Source of the DNA: Selenomonas sputigena_A
Lineage (GTDB): Bacteria; Bacillota; Negativicutes; Selenomonadales; Selenomonadaceae
NCBI RefSeq assembly: GCF_051603425.1
Contig: NZ_CP194411.1
Span: forward strand, 1,798,001 to 1,862,000
Reading direction: 5' to 3'
Length of the DNA stretch: 64,000 nt
Positions 24,414-32,770 of this stretch are shown here, piece by piece. The notes beneath the pieces are model-generated. The model did no database searches. It was not told the origin of the DNA and saw only the letters and a list, made by a program, of their open reading frames with translations. Every line of letters starts with the position of its first letter. Position 1 is the first letter of the stretch. The position numbers and the translations under genes are program-made.

Positions 24414-24458
24414 ATAAGCCGGACGCACAGCAAAATGCTGTGCGTCCGGCTTATTTTT
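24414..24458. terminator. Rho-independent terminator between the gene pair and the P-type ATPase homologue
   Basis: A 19-base stem (24414-24432 with 24436-24454, core GCCGGACGCACAGCA) with a three-base loop, followed by TTTT on the plus strand; A residues on the left also allow leftward use. Confidence 0.85.
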
Positions 24459-24608
24459 CCTGTCGGGCTGAAAATCTGTGCCAATCTGGGGCAGGCTTCA
24501 CGGAAAAGGCGCTTCTTCCTCTCTTTTGGCGAGACGGTTATTTGCCCGGCGGCAGCCGCCTGGCGATGAGGGGCAGGGAGGGCGTCGGCTTCCGTATGGC
24601 AGATCGCC

Positions 24609-26585
24609 TCAATAATCGAGCGTATGCGGCGTGAAGGAAAAGCTTTTGATACGCCACGGTGTGAGCCCCATGGCGATAGCGCCGAGGAGCATGGGCAGGA
24701 TGGAGAGCAGGGGCAGGAAGCGCAGGTCGCCGAGATAGAAAAGCGAGGCATGCGAGAGCGCTATGGCGAGAAGGGAGCAGACGAAGGCGAGAGCCAGGCC
24801 GAGGCGTGCGCTCTTTGCCGTGCGTCTGGCGAGTGTGAGGAGCTGGGGAATGTATGCCGAATCGCCCGAGGTGATGATGATGTCGCTGTCCGAAGCTTCC
24901 TCGGTCATGGAAATCACGACATCGGCCTTGGAAAAGACTTCTTTGTCCTGGGGATCGGAGACGAGCAGAGCCACGGTATGTCCGTGCGCCTGCAGGAGCT
25001 GTACTTCCTTTGCTTTATCGGCGGGCGTCAGGTCGGAGCGCCAGACGGATACGCCAGCTTCCTTTGCGATGCGCTTCGCCGTGCTGCGGCTGTCGCCTGT
25101 CAGCATTACGACCTGCACGTTGAGCGCTTCCAGGAGGCGTATGGTGCGGCGCACATCGCGGCGGATTTCGTCGGAAAAGACGAGGATGCCCTTGCCGCTG
25201 TTTCCGGTGGCAAGGTAGACTGTGATCTTGCCTTTTGTTGCGAATTGGTCGCCTTTCGTGATGAGGGAATTGCTCACCTCGACGCCTTCCTCCTGCAGCC
25301 ATTCGCGTTTGCCGATGCGCACGGGGCGGCCGTAGCTCAGGGCTTCGACCCCTTGCCCGGGAATGCTGTTTGCGGCGGAAACGCGCGCAAAACGCGCGCC
25401 GCGGCTCATCGCCGTGGAGACGAGAACGCGTGCCAGCGGGTGCGGGAGCCCGTTTTCTATGCTCGCCGCCAGTCCCAGCAGTGCGCCGTCCGAAAGCCCT
25501 TCGCCGACGATGGTCGCGAGGAAGGGACGTCCCTCGGTTATGCCGCCGCTCTTGGTGATGGCGATGGCGCTGACATGGGTGAGCGTGTCGAAAATGCCGG
25601 CGTCGGAAATGATGATTTTTTGTGCACGGCATTTGCGAAGAGCCGAGGGCAGTGTGAGAGGCGCCGCGAAAAAGAGTGCGGCGGGGCAGGCGAGAAAGAG
25701 CGTGGCAAAGAAGAGGGCAGCCAGGCTGAGGATATCAAGTTCCATGGACTGCCAGAAGGCAGCTCCGGCGATGGCGAGCAAAAAGCCGAACACGAGAAAG
25801 CGCAGGGCGGCGTTGTTCGTGACAGCGAGGAGAGGGGCGCTTGCCGCAGGTGCGGCTTTTTTTTCAGACGCGTCGATTTTCTGCGTCGGTTCGTCGTTTT
25901 CTTCATCGAGAGGGGGTTCGCCGCGCTCCTTCCGTGCCTCGGCGTCTGCCCGTCGGCGTTCTTCGGCGCGCAGCGCTTCAAGCTCCTGGTAGCGGGCTTC
26001 CGATTCCTTTTGCCTCTGTGCCTCCTCCTCGCGTTTTTGCCGTGCGGCTTCCTGCTCGAGGCGCATTTCTTCTGTTCCCTGCGGCTCTGCGCCCTCTTTT
26101 TCCAAGGGGCGCGGCTCCCGTGTGGCGAGACGCGCTTCAAGGTATTTTCCGCCGAGCGTGAACGTCAGGAGTATGCCGAGCGGTGTGAAAAGGAGCTGGT
26201 GAAAGAGGTTTACGTCTTCAAGATACATTTTTGCCATCAGGAGCAGGCTGGCTGCGACAGCCGAAAGCGCGCTGACGAGCACGAGCGAGTCGGCTGAGGG
26301 TGCGCGCAGCAGACGCCTGAGTCCGTTTTCGAGGACATTCTTGCTGGCCAGGAGCATGGCGAGCGCGAGTGCAAGCTCTGCTCCGGCGAAGGGCAGGGGC
26401 ATGGAGCGCGGCGTGAGCGGCCCGAGTTCGATATTGAAGTATCCGGCGATGAGAAGGCCCGGTGAAAATGCGAATTCCAAAAGCGTGAGCAAGAGGACGA
26501 TCTGCAGCGAGGCGCCCAGCGCCTTTTTTTCCTGCAGCCGCTTCTCCCTGGCGGCTGCCCGTGCTTCCCCTGTTTTTTCTTCCAT
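24609..26585 (-). CDS. Degenerate heavy-metal P-type ATPase homologue lacking the phosphorylation aspartate
   Basis: A 658-residue membrane protein shaped like a P1B-type ATPase: membrane helices at about 25-150, two more at 260-310, a nucleotide-binding part with the P1B histidine (NGLPHPLA, H382), a hinge part with MLTGDSRSTAKRIAKEAGV and PADK, and C-terminal helices. The catalytic residues are gone: the DKTGT loop reads ITKSGGITEG with T344 in place of aspartate, the GDGxND loop reads SDPQDKEVF, and the metal-site CPC reads CPA (300-302). A charged coiled-coil insert (about 155-245, Glu/Arg/Lys-rich) replaces the usual actuator domain. It cannot work as a standard pump. ATG 26583-26585 starts MEEKTG. 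Confidence 0.75.
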   Translation of the reverse strand: MEEKTGEARAAAREKRLQEKKALGASLQIVLLLTLLEFAFSPGLLIAGYFNIELGPLTPRSMPLPFAGAELALALAMLLASKNVLENGLRRLLRAPSADSLVLVSALSAVAASLLLMAKMYLEDVNLFHQLLFTPLGILLTFTLGGKYLEARLATREPRPLEKEGAEPQGTEEMRLEQEAARQKREEEAQRQKESEARYQELEALRAEERRRADAEARKERGEPPLDEENDEPTQKIDASEKKAAPAASAPLLAVTNNAALRFLVFGFLLAIAGAAFWQSMELDILSLAALFFATLFLACPAALFFAAPLTLPSALRKCRAQKIIISDAGIFDTLTHVSAIAITKSGGITEGRPFLATIVGEGLSDGALLGLAASIENGLPHPLARVLVSTAMSRGARFARVSAANSIPGQGVEALSYGRPVRIGKREWLQEEGVEVSNSLITKGDQFATKGKITVYLATGNSGKGILVFSDEIRRDVRRTIRLLEALNVQVVMLTGDSRSTAKRIAKEAGVSVWRSDLTPADKAKEVQLLQAHGHTVALLVSDPQDKEVFSKADVVISMTEEASDSDIIITSGDSAYIPQLLTLARRTAKSARLGLALAFVCSLLAIALSHASLFYLGDLRFLPLLSILPMLLGAIAMGLTPWRIKSFSFTPHTLDY

Positions 26586-26769
26586 AGATAAGCTCCTTCT
26601 TTCCGCAATGATTTGGGACGGTCTTTTGCTACTCTTTTGATTCGCCCCGAATGTGGTTAATTCCTACCAAATTTTGCAGAAGGCTTGCTGTAAGGTGCAA
26701 AAATTGATAGAATTTGGTGTACGAATGCTGTTTTGCAGCAGCGTGTATGCGGAATTGTTTGCGTTGGAA

Positions 26770-27672
26770 ATGGGAAAGGACAGTGTATTTCACTTGCTGA
26801 AGCTTTTGGCGCGGGCGAAGATCAATCTGACATTGGATATCCTGGGCAAGCGTCCCGACGGCTACCATGAAGTGGAGATGGTCATGCAGTCCATCGGCCT
26901 TGCGGATGAAATCTTTTTGGAAAAAAGGGCGGCGGGCATCGCCCTGGAAACGGATCATGCGGCTCTTGCATCTGACAGGAGCAACCTCGCGTGGCGTGCA
27001 GCCGATCTCATCCTGCGTCGGACGGGATGCGCGGGCGGCGCTGCGATCCGTCTTCTGAAGCATATCCCTTTGGCTGCCGGCTTGGCGGGCGGCTCGGCCG
27101 ACGCTGCCGCGGTGCTTCACGGCATCAACGAGCTTTACTCGCTGCGGCTTTCCCTGGAGGAGCTTTCTTCCCTTGCGGCCGAGATTGGCTCGGATGTGCC
27201 GTTCTGCCTTACGGGGGGCACGATGCTCGCGCGCGGCAGGGGAGAGATCCTGCAGCGGCTTGCGCCTTTGCCGGATTTCCCCGTCGTTCTGGCAAAGCCG
27301 CCGCTTTCCGTTTCAACGGCTTGGGCTTATGGCCGCTATGATGAAAAGGACGAGCCGGAGCGCCCGCGGACGCAGGAGATGCTCGCGGCTATTGCCGCAG
27401 GAAATCGCCCGGAAATTTGCCGGGAGTTGTGCAACGTGCTTGAAAGTGTTACCATAGAGGAGTACAAAGAGATTCGATGCTTGAAGGAGAGGATGCTGGC
27501 GGGCGGGGCGCTTGCGGCCATGATGTCCGGCTCGGGTCCTACGGTCTTTGCTCTCATGGGGAGCGAAGCGGCGGCACGGAATCTGGCGGCGGCCTTGCAG
27601 GAGGAAACCACGGCCGAGATTTTCTGCACGGGAACGCAGGATGCTTTCGACATCCGTGCAGGCGGAAAATAG
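26770..27672 (+). CDS. ispE: 4-diphosphocytidyl-2-C-methyl-D-erythritol kinase
   Basis: GHMP-fold kinase that phosphorylates the 2-hydroxyl of CDP-methylerythritol in the non-mevalonate isoprenoid pathway; ispD and ispF are at 43.9-45.3 kb. Motifs: ARAKINLTLDILGKRPDGYHE near the start (with the catalytic Lys/Asn region), the ATP-binding PLAAGLAGGSADAAA and the late SGSGPTVFAL. The start is uncertain; ATG 26770 gives 300 residues, a usual length, and a TTG at 26794 would begin right at the conserved region. It is followed nine bases later by a GntR regulator. Confidence 0.92.
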   Translation: MGKDSVFHLLKLLARAKINLTLDILGKRPDGYHEVEMVMQSIGLADEIFLEKRAAGIALETDHAALASDRSNLAWRAADLILRRTGCAGGAAIRLLKHIPLAAGLAGGSADAAAVLHGINELYSLRLSLEELSSLAAEIGSDVPFCLTGGTMLARGRGEILQRLAPLPDFPVVLAKPPLSVSTAWAYGRYDEKDEPERPRTQEMLAAIAAGNRPEICRELCNVLESVTIEEYKEIRCLKERMLAGGALAAMMSGSGPTVFALMGSEAAARNLAAALQEETTAEIFCTGTQDAFDIRAGGK

Positions 27673-27681
27673 GGAGAAGTC

Positions 27682-28446
27682 ATGGGACAAGAAATGAAGC
27701 TGGCGCCGATTCGGCTCGACAGCTACCAGCCCTTGCGCGAGGTTGTGGCGGAGGCCTTGCGCGAAGCGATCAAGGAGGGGCTTTTGGCGCCGGGGCAGCG
27801 CCTCATGGAAATCCAGCTGGCCGAAGAACTCGGCGTGAGCCGCACGCCTGTGCGCGAGGCGATCCGAAAGCTGGAGCTCGAGGGATACGTCGTCATGATG
27901 CCGCGCCGCGGCACGTATGTCGCCAATCTTTCCATTCGCGACGTCAATGATGTGTTTGAGATCCGCACGGCACTCGATTCGCTCGCCTGCGGGCTGGCGG
28001 CGGAGCGCATCACGGAGGATGAGCTGGAGCGACTGCAGCGCCTGCTCGTCACGATTGGCGAACATATTGAAAAGGGCGATATGGAAAAAATCGTGGAAAC
28101 GGACACGCGCTTTCACGATCTTTTATATCAGGCAAGCCGCAATACGCGCCTTGTCGGCATCATATCGAATCTGCGCGAGCAGCTCACGCGCTTTCGCGCG
28201 GCTTCGATGTCCTTCCCCGGAAGGCTCAAGGAAACGCTCGAGGAGCATAAGGAGCTTGTCGACGCCATTGCACAGGGAGATGTGCAGGCCGCGAAACATG
28301 CGGCCGAGGCGCATATGGAGAAGGCGGAGCAGACGCTCCTGGAGAGCATGGAAGCTGCCGGGAACGCCCGAGAAAAAGGAGAGAGGAAGGCATCTGACCC
28401 GATGAGGAGGGAGAGTGCAGGAAGGAAGCGGGATGGAAGGATTTAA
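27682..28446 (+). CDS. GntR family transcriptional regulator, FCD subfamily
   Basis: A 254-residue DNA-binding regulator. The N-terminal winged helix-turn-helix (about 15-75) has the GntR pattern APGQRLMEIQLAEELGVSRTPVREAIRKLELEGYV; the C-terminal all-helical FCD ligand-binding domain runs to about 220 with FEIRTALDSLACGLAAERI and the metal-type histidines in DTRFHDLLYQAS and EEHKELVDAI. The ligand is unknown. It sits between ispE and glmU, the place where Bacillus has purR, and its end runs past the first in-frame codons upstream of glmU. A Lys/Arg-rich tail follows the domain. Confidence 0.88.
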   Translation: MGQEMKLAPIRLDSYQPLREVVAEALREAIKEGLLAPGQRLMEIQLAEELGVSRTPVREAIRKLELEGYVVMMPRRGTYVANLSIRDVNDVFEIRTALDSLACGLAAERITEDELERLQRLLVTIGEHIEKGDMEKIVETDTRFHDLLYQASRNTRLVGIISNLREQLTRFRAASMSFPGRLKETLEEHKELVDAIAQGDVQAAKHAAEAHMEKAEQTLLESMEAAGNAREKGERKASDPMRRESAGRKRDGRI

Positions 28447-28474
28447 AAAAGAAAGAGCAGCGGAGGAAAAGAGA

Positions 28475-29845
28475 ATGTCGGATTTGGTAGCGGTCGTATT
28501 GGCCGCAGGCAAGGGAACGCGCATGAAGTCCGCCTTGCCGAAGGTGCTGCACAAGGTCGCCGGGAAATCCATGCTCGGACATGTGCTTGATGCGGCAAGG
28601 GAAGCCGGAGCGAAGCGCAGCATTGTCGTCGTGGGATTTGGCAGCGAGGCCGTGGAAGAGGCGATCGGCCCGGCGGCGGAATTCGTCGTACAGGAGAAGC
28701 AGCTTGGCACGGGACATGCCGTGCTGCAGACGGCGGACCTCCTGCAGGCGGAAAAGGGGACGGTTCTCGTTCTCTGCGGCGATACGCCGCTTTTGACGGG
28801 GAAGCTTCTGGAAAAGCTTGTGGATGGGCACAGGAAAGCGGCGGCAAAGGCGACGGTCCTGACGGCGGTGATGCCGGATGCGACGGGATATGGCCGCGTG
28901 ATCCGCACGCCGGAGGGCGCGGTCGAGAAGATCGTCGAGCACAAGGATGCGACGGAAGAGGAACGCGCCGTAAAGGAAGTGAATTCCGGTATTTACTGCT
29001 TCGAGGCGCCCGATCTTTTTGCCGCGCTCAGGGACGTGGGCAACGATAACGCGCAAGGCGAGTATTATCTGCCCGACGTCCTCGAGATCCTGCGCGGCAA
29101 GGGCGAGAAAGTCTGGGCTGTGGCAGCGGATGATTACGAGGAGACGCTGGGCGTCAATTCGCGCACGCAGATGGCCGGGGCGGAGAAAATTCTGCGCCGC
29201 CGCAAGAACGAGGCCTTGATGGAAGCGGGCGTCACGCTGATGGATCCCGCCAGCACCTTTGTTGACGCCGATGTCGTCGTGGGACGCGACACGGTCATCT
29301 ATCCTTTTACCTGGCTGGAAGGAAAGACCTCTGTCGGGGAAGGCTCCGAGATAGGCCCTTCCTCGCGGTTTCAGGATGTAAAGATCGGGGCGGGCGTCAC
29401 GGCGCATTTCTGCTATGCGCATGAATGTGAGATCGCGGACGGCGTGGTCTTGGGGCCGTATGTCCACATTCGCCCTGGGACGAAGCTTTCTGCGGGCGTC
29501 AAGATCGGCAATTTCGTTGAGGTCAAGAACTCTGAAATCGGCGAAGGAACGAAGCTGCCGCACCTCTCCTATATCGGTGATGCGGACATCGGGGCGCGCG
29601 TCAACATGGGCTGCGGTACGATTACGGTCAATTACGACGGTAAGAAGAAGTTTCGCACGAAGGTGGGCGACGACGCCTTTGTCGGCTGCAACTCCAACCT
29701 CGTTGCGCCCGTGTCTGTCGGCGACGGCGTCTATATCGGCGCAGGATCGACCATCACGAAGGATGTTCCGAAGGGCGACCTGGCTATTGCACGTGCACAC
29801 CAAAAGAATATTTCGGGCTGGGCCGACAAGCGCAGGCAGGACTGA
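28475..29845 (+). CDS. glmU: Bifunctional UDP-N-acetylglucosamine pyrophosphorylase / glucosamine-1-phosphate N-acetyltransferase
   Basis: A 456-residue cytoplasmic enzyme making UDP-GlcNAc for peptidoglycan and lipopolysaccharide. The N-terminal uridylyltransferase domain opens with LAAGKGTRMKS; the C-terminal left-handed beta-helix acetyltransferase domain (from about 250) shows hexapeptide repeats and the conserved RPGTKLSAGVKIGNFVEVKNSEIGEGTK and NYDGKKKF. ATG 28475 follows GGAGG at 28462-28466; upstream in-frame ATGs would extend into the GntR gene. It is followed by prs, as in most Firmicutes. Confidence 0.96.
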   Translation: MSDLVAVVLAAGKGTRMKSALPKVLHKVAGKSMLGHVLDAAREAGAKRSIVVVGFGSEAVEEAIGPAAEFVVQEKQLGTGHAVLQTADLLQAEKGTVLVLCGDTPLLTGKLLEKLVDGHRKAAAKATVLTAVMPDATGYGRVIRTPEGAVEKIVEHKDATEEERAVKEVNSGIYCFEAPDLFAALRDVGNDNAQGEYYLPDVLEILRGKGEKVWAVAADDYEETLGVNSRTQMAGAEKILRRRKNEALMEAGVTLMDPASTFVDADVVVGRDTVIYPFTWLEGKTSVGEGSEIGPSSRFQDVKIGAGVTAHFCYAHECEIADGVVLGPYVHIRPGTKLSAGVKIGNFVEVKNSEIGEGTKLPHLSYIGDADIGARVNMGCGTITVNYDGKKKFRTKVGDDAFVGCNSNLVAPVSVGDGVYIGAGSTITKDVPKGDLAIARAHQKNISGWADKRRQD

Positions 29846-29874
29846 CGGGAGCAGCACGGATTGAAAGACGTCCT

Positions 29875-29913
29875 GCGCGAAGCATTTTCGGCAGTGCCGG
29901 AAATGCTTCGCGC
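29875..29913. repeat. Hairpin between glmU and prs
   Basis: A 13-base perfect stem, GCGCGAAGCATTT (29875-29887) with its complement at 29901-29913, whose loop contains a further CGGCA/TGCCG pairing. No T run follows, so it is not a simple terminator; it could pause transcription, process the mRNA or protect the prs transcript. Confidence 0.6.
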
Positions 29914-30003
29914 TGGGCACCGGAGAAACAAGAATAATGGGCAATGAGCAGAAGGCCGCCGGGAAAAGGCGGTGCACTGCATGACAATGGAGGAAACCGA
30001 AAA

Positions 30004-30945
30004 ATGACGAATCTCGATAACTTATGCATCATGACGGGCAACGCCAATCCGGAACTTGCAAAGAAGATCGCCGCCCATATCGGGGTGCCGCTTTGCGATG
30101 CATATGTTGGCCATTTCAACAACGGGGAAACGCAGGTGATGATCAGTGAGAGCATTCGCGGCAAGGATATCTTCATTATCCAGCCGACCTCTCAGCCGGT
30201 CAACGACAACCTCATGGAACTGCTCATTATGACGGATGCCTGCAAGCGGGCTTCCGCGAACAGCATTACGGCGGTTGTGCCGTACTATGCCTATGCGCGT
30301 CAGGACCGCAAGACACGCGGACGTGAGCCGATTTCCGCAAAGCTGGTGGCAAACCTTATGGAAACGGCGGGCGTCACGCGTGTCGTGACCGTTGATCTCC
30401 ATGCAGGCCAGATTCAAGGTTTTTTTGATATTCCTGTCGATCATCTCGGAGCCGTTCCTGTGCTCGGAGCCTATTTGACGAAGTGCGAGCTTGAGAATGT
30501 CGTCGTCGTATCGCCTGACCTCGGCGGCGTCACGCGTGCACGCGCCCTAGCCGACCGCATGCACGCGCCGATCGCCATCATCGAGAAGCGCCGTCCGCAG
30601 CCCGGTGTGGCGGAGGTCATGAATCTCATCGGCGATGTCAAGGACAGGACGGCGGTTCTTATCGATGATATTGTCGATTCGGCAGGTTCCCTTTGCGAAG
30701 GGGCGAAGGCACTGAAATCGTTTGGTGCAAAGGATGTTTACGCCGCCTGTTCTCACGCTGTCCTGAGCGATCCGGCGATCGAGCGCATTGACGCTTCCGC
30801 CATCAAGCAGCTGATCGTGACGGATACGATCCCTCTGGGTGACAAGAAGTCGGACAAGATTGTCGTGCTCACGATGGCGGACGCCATCGGCGACGTGCTC
30901 ATGACCATTCAGGAACGTCGCTCGGTCAGCCATCTGTTCTGCTGA
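30004..30945 (+). CDS. prs: Ribose-phosphate pyrophosphokinase
   Basis: A 313-residue cytoplasmic enzyme making PRPP from ribose 5-phosphate and ATP for nucleotide, histidine and tryptophan synthesis. Motifs: YYAYARQDRKTRGREPISAKLVA (ATP-binding flexible loop), VDLHAGQIQGFFDIPVDHL, and the PRPP-binding AVLIDDIVDSAGSL. GGAGGAAACCGAAAA places the ATG at 30004. A Shine-Dalgarno and the hairpin at 29875-29913 separate it from glmU; 14 bases then lead to the thioesterase gene. Confidence 0.96.
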   Translation: MTNLDNLCIMTGNANPELAKKIAAHIGVPLCDAYVGHFNNGETQVMISESIRGKDIFIIQPTSQPVNDNLMELLIMTDACKRASANSITAVVPYYAYARQDRKTRGREPISAKLVANLMETAGVTRVVTVDLHAGQIQGFFDIPVDHLGAVPVLGAYLTKCELENVVVVSPDLGGVTRARALADRMHAPIAIIEKRRPQPGVAEVMNLIGDVKDRTAVLIDDIVDSAGSLCEGAKALKSFGAKDVYAACSHAVLSDPAIERIDASAIKQLIVTDTIPLGDKKSDKIVVLTMADAIGDVLMTIQERRSVSHLFC

Positions 30946-30959
30946 AACGGGGTGAGGGT

Positions 30960-31367
30960 ATGGAAGTGAGGGCGCAGCATCGCGTGAATTTCTATGATAC
31001 GGACGCGATGGAGGTCGTGCACCATGCCAATTACATCCGTTGGTTCGAGATCGGCCGCGTCGAGTTCCTGCGCGCGGTCGGCATTACGCTGAACGATTTG
31101 ATGGAAGCGGGCTATGTCTTTCCCATCACCGACGTCAGCGCGAAATTTGTCGCGCCCGGCCGCTTCGATGATGAGCTCGTCATCGTCACGCGCCCCACGG
31201 CGCTGACGCAGGTAAAAATGGCATTTGACTATGAGGTGCGCCGGGTGGCGGACGATGTGCTGCTCGTCCTCGGACATACGCAGAATGTCTTTACGAATCG
31301 AGAGACGGGGCGCATTGCGAAGCTGCCTGCGAAATTTTACGAGAAGCTTCAGGGAGCGCTCGCTTAG
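30960..31367 (+). CDS. Acyl-CoA thioesterase, YbgC/FadM-like hotdog fold
   Basis: A 135-residue hotdog-fold thioesterase of the 4-hydroxybenzoyl-CoA thioesterase type. The active-site pattern YDTDAMEVVHHANYIRWFEIGR, with the catalytic Asp and the following His-Ala-Asn-Tyr, is close to YbgC. It hydrolyses short or medium acyl-CoAs; the natural substrate is not evident. It lies 14 bases after prs. Confidence 0.88.
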   Translation: MEVRAQHRVNFYDTDAMEVVHHANYIRWFEIGRVEFLRAVGITLNDLMEAGYVFPITDVSAKFVAPGRFDDELVIVTRPTALTQVKMAFDYEVRRVADDVLLVLGHTQNVFTNRETGRIAKLPAKFYEKLQGALA

Positions 31368-31480
31368 GATATGCCACAGAAAGTGTATCTCTTGAAAACT
31401 GCGCGGGGCGCAGGAAAGGCCTGTGGATAGCTGCAGGCTTTGGGGGATGCCGCAGGGGAAGCTTGGGGAGGTTCTGGAAT

Positions 31481-32020
31481 TTGAATATAGCAGTTGGCGT
31501 TGTTTTGGCCGCACTTGTTTTTTGCGCGGCGGTAAGGCTCTATTTGTCTCATCTGGGCACGGAAGAGATCGTCGTAAAGCTCAGCGAGAGAGCGCCGTTT
31601 CAGGTAGTTCACCAGGATGAGCAGTCCTTGACGCTCGTCACGAAGCTTGAGTTTGCCAATGTCGGCAAGCAGGTCGGCACGATCATGGATTGTTTCGTGC
31701 GGCCGCTGCTGCCTTACGAGCAGTACGACGGGATCGAGGCGAAAGGACGGGCCGAACTTGAAGGGGCGCCGCGTGAGGACGATTACTTCGAGGCGGTTCT
31801 CATCGAGCATGGCGAGAGCAAGTTCATCAAGGCTTTTGTGACGCTCAGGGCGCGTAAGGGCCTGGATTTGAAGACAGCGCTTTCCCATATGGTTGATTTC
31901 CCGGCAGAGCTTATCTACCAGGAGACGGGACGTCGTCCGTGGAGCTATTCGAAGGTGACGATTCCCGTGCGTGCCGATGAAGTTGCGAAGCTTGCCGGAA
32001 CGACGCTGGCGGATGATTGA
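31481..32020 (+). CDS. Hypothetical membrane-anchored protein
   Basis: A 179-residue protein of unknown function. Residues 1-22 (LNIAVGVVLAALVFCAAVRLYL) form one N-terminal transmembrane helix; the rest is a soluble, beta-rich domain with no family I recognise (SLTLVTKLEFANVGKQVGTIMDC resembles an immunoglobulin-like or DUF-type strand pair). The start is taken as TTG 31481 because GGGGAGG is at 31465-31471; the upstream in-frame codon at 31463 has no site. The next gene begins 13 bases after its stop. Confidence 0.68.
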   Translation: MNIAVGVVLAALVFCAAVRLYLSHLGTEEIVVKLSERAPFQVVHQDEQSLTLVTKLEFANVGKQVGTIMDCFVRPLLPYEQYDGIEAKGRAELEGAPREDDYFEAVLIEHGESKFIKAFVTLRARKGLDLKTALSHMVDFPAELIYQETGRRPWSYSKVTIPVRADEVAKLAGTTLADD

Positions 32021-32033
32021 GGGGGGCGGGATC

Positions 32034-32693
32034 ATGAAGGAGAATACACCGCAGATCGTGCCTGTCCCGACACGTATCCTGACGGACAAGGACGACATCA
32101 TCGACAGTGTGGAGAAGTATACGCGCGGCAAGATCGGTGAAAACGATGTGATTTCGGTTGCGGAAAGTGTCGTCGCCATTACGCAGGGGCGTATCGTGCG
32201 TCCTGAGGATTTGCAGATTTCGCGTGTCGCGCAGTTCTGCTGCCGCTTCATTCCCGACTACGGCAGTCTGGCAAGTCCGCACGGCATGCAGTCGCTGATG
32301 AACGTCGAGGGCAAGTGGCGTGTCGCCGCCGCGCTTTTCGCCGGTTTCCTCGGCAAGCTCGTGGGGCAGGGCGGTCTTTTTTACAAGTGGGGCGGCGAGC
32401 AGACGGCTTTGATTGACGACGTGACGGGAACGATGCCGCCCTTTGACAAGCATATCGTCTATGGCCCGCGCGATCCGCAGGATGTCGTCGCACGGCTCAA
32501 GGAGCGCCTCGGCTGCTTCGGAGCCGTTATCGCAGATGTCAACGATCTCAAGCGTTCGCGTATCGTTGGTGTGACGGACGGCACGAAGGGAGAGCTCGTT
32601 GCAAAGCTTCTCATTGACAATCCGTTCGGCAACGCCTCGCAAAAGACGCCGATCTGCATTATCAAGAATTTCCGGCAGTACCAGGAAGGCTGA
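32034..32693 (+). CDS. CofE-like (coenzyme F420:L-glutamate ligase family) protein
   Basis: A 219-residue protein resembling the F420-0:gamma-glutamyl ligase fold. The start NDVISVAESVVAITQGRIV matches the conserved opening of that family, and Asp-rich segments (IADVNDLKRSRIVGVTDG) fit its metal and substrate loops. True CofE adds glutamate to coenzyme F420, which this kind of organism is not expected to make; such stand-alone homologues are common in Firmicutes with unknown role. It follows a membrane protein by 13 bases and ends at a terminator. ATG 32034 is chosen with GGGGGG upstream. Confidence 0.72.
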   Translation: MKENTPQIVPVPTRILTDKDDIIDSVEKYTRGKIGENDVISVAESVVAITQGRIVRPEDLQISRVAQFCCRFIPDYGSLASPHGMQSLMNVEGKWRVAAALFAGFLGKLVGQGGLFYKWGGEQTALIDDVTGTMPPFDKHIVYGPRDPQDVVARLKERLGCFGAVIADVNDLKRSRIVGVTDGTKGELVAKLLIDNPFGNASQKTPICIIKNFRQYQEG

Positions 32694-32696
32694 GGG

Positions 32697-32730
32697 AAAA
32701 GCTGCCACGGCAAGTCCGTGGCAGCTTTTT
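32697..32730 (+). terminator. Rho-independent terminator
   Basis: AAAAGCTGCCACGG (32697-32710) with loop CAAGT... and CCGTGGCAGCTTTTT (to 32730): a 14-base stem with a T run, ending the glmU-prs-thioesterase-CofE-like transcript. Confidence 0.85.
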
Positions 32731-32770
32731 GATGATAGATGACAATATCTTATGGAAGGGAAGGAACGGT

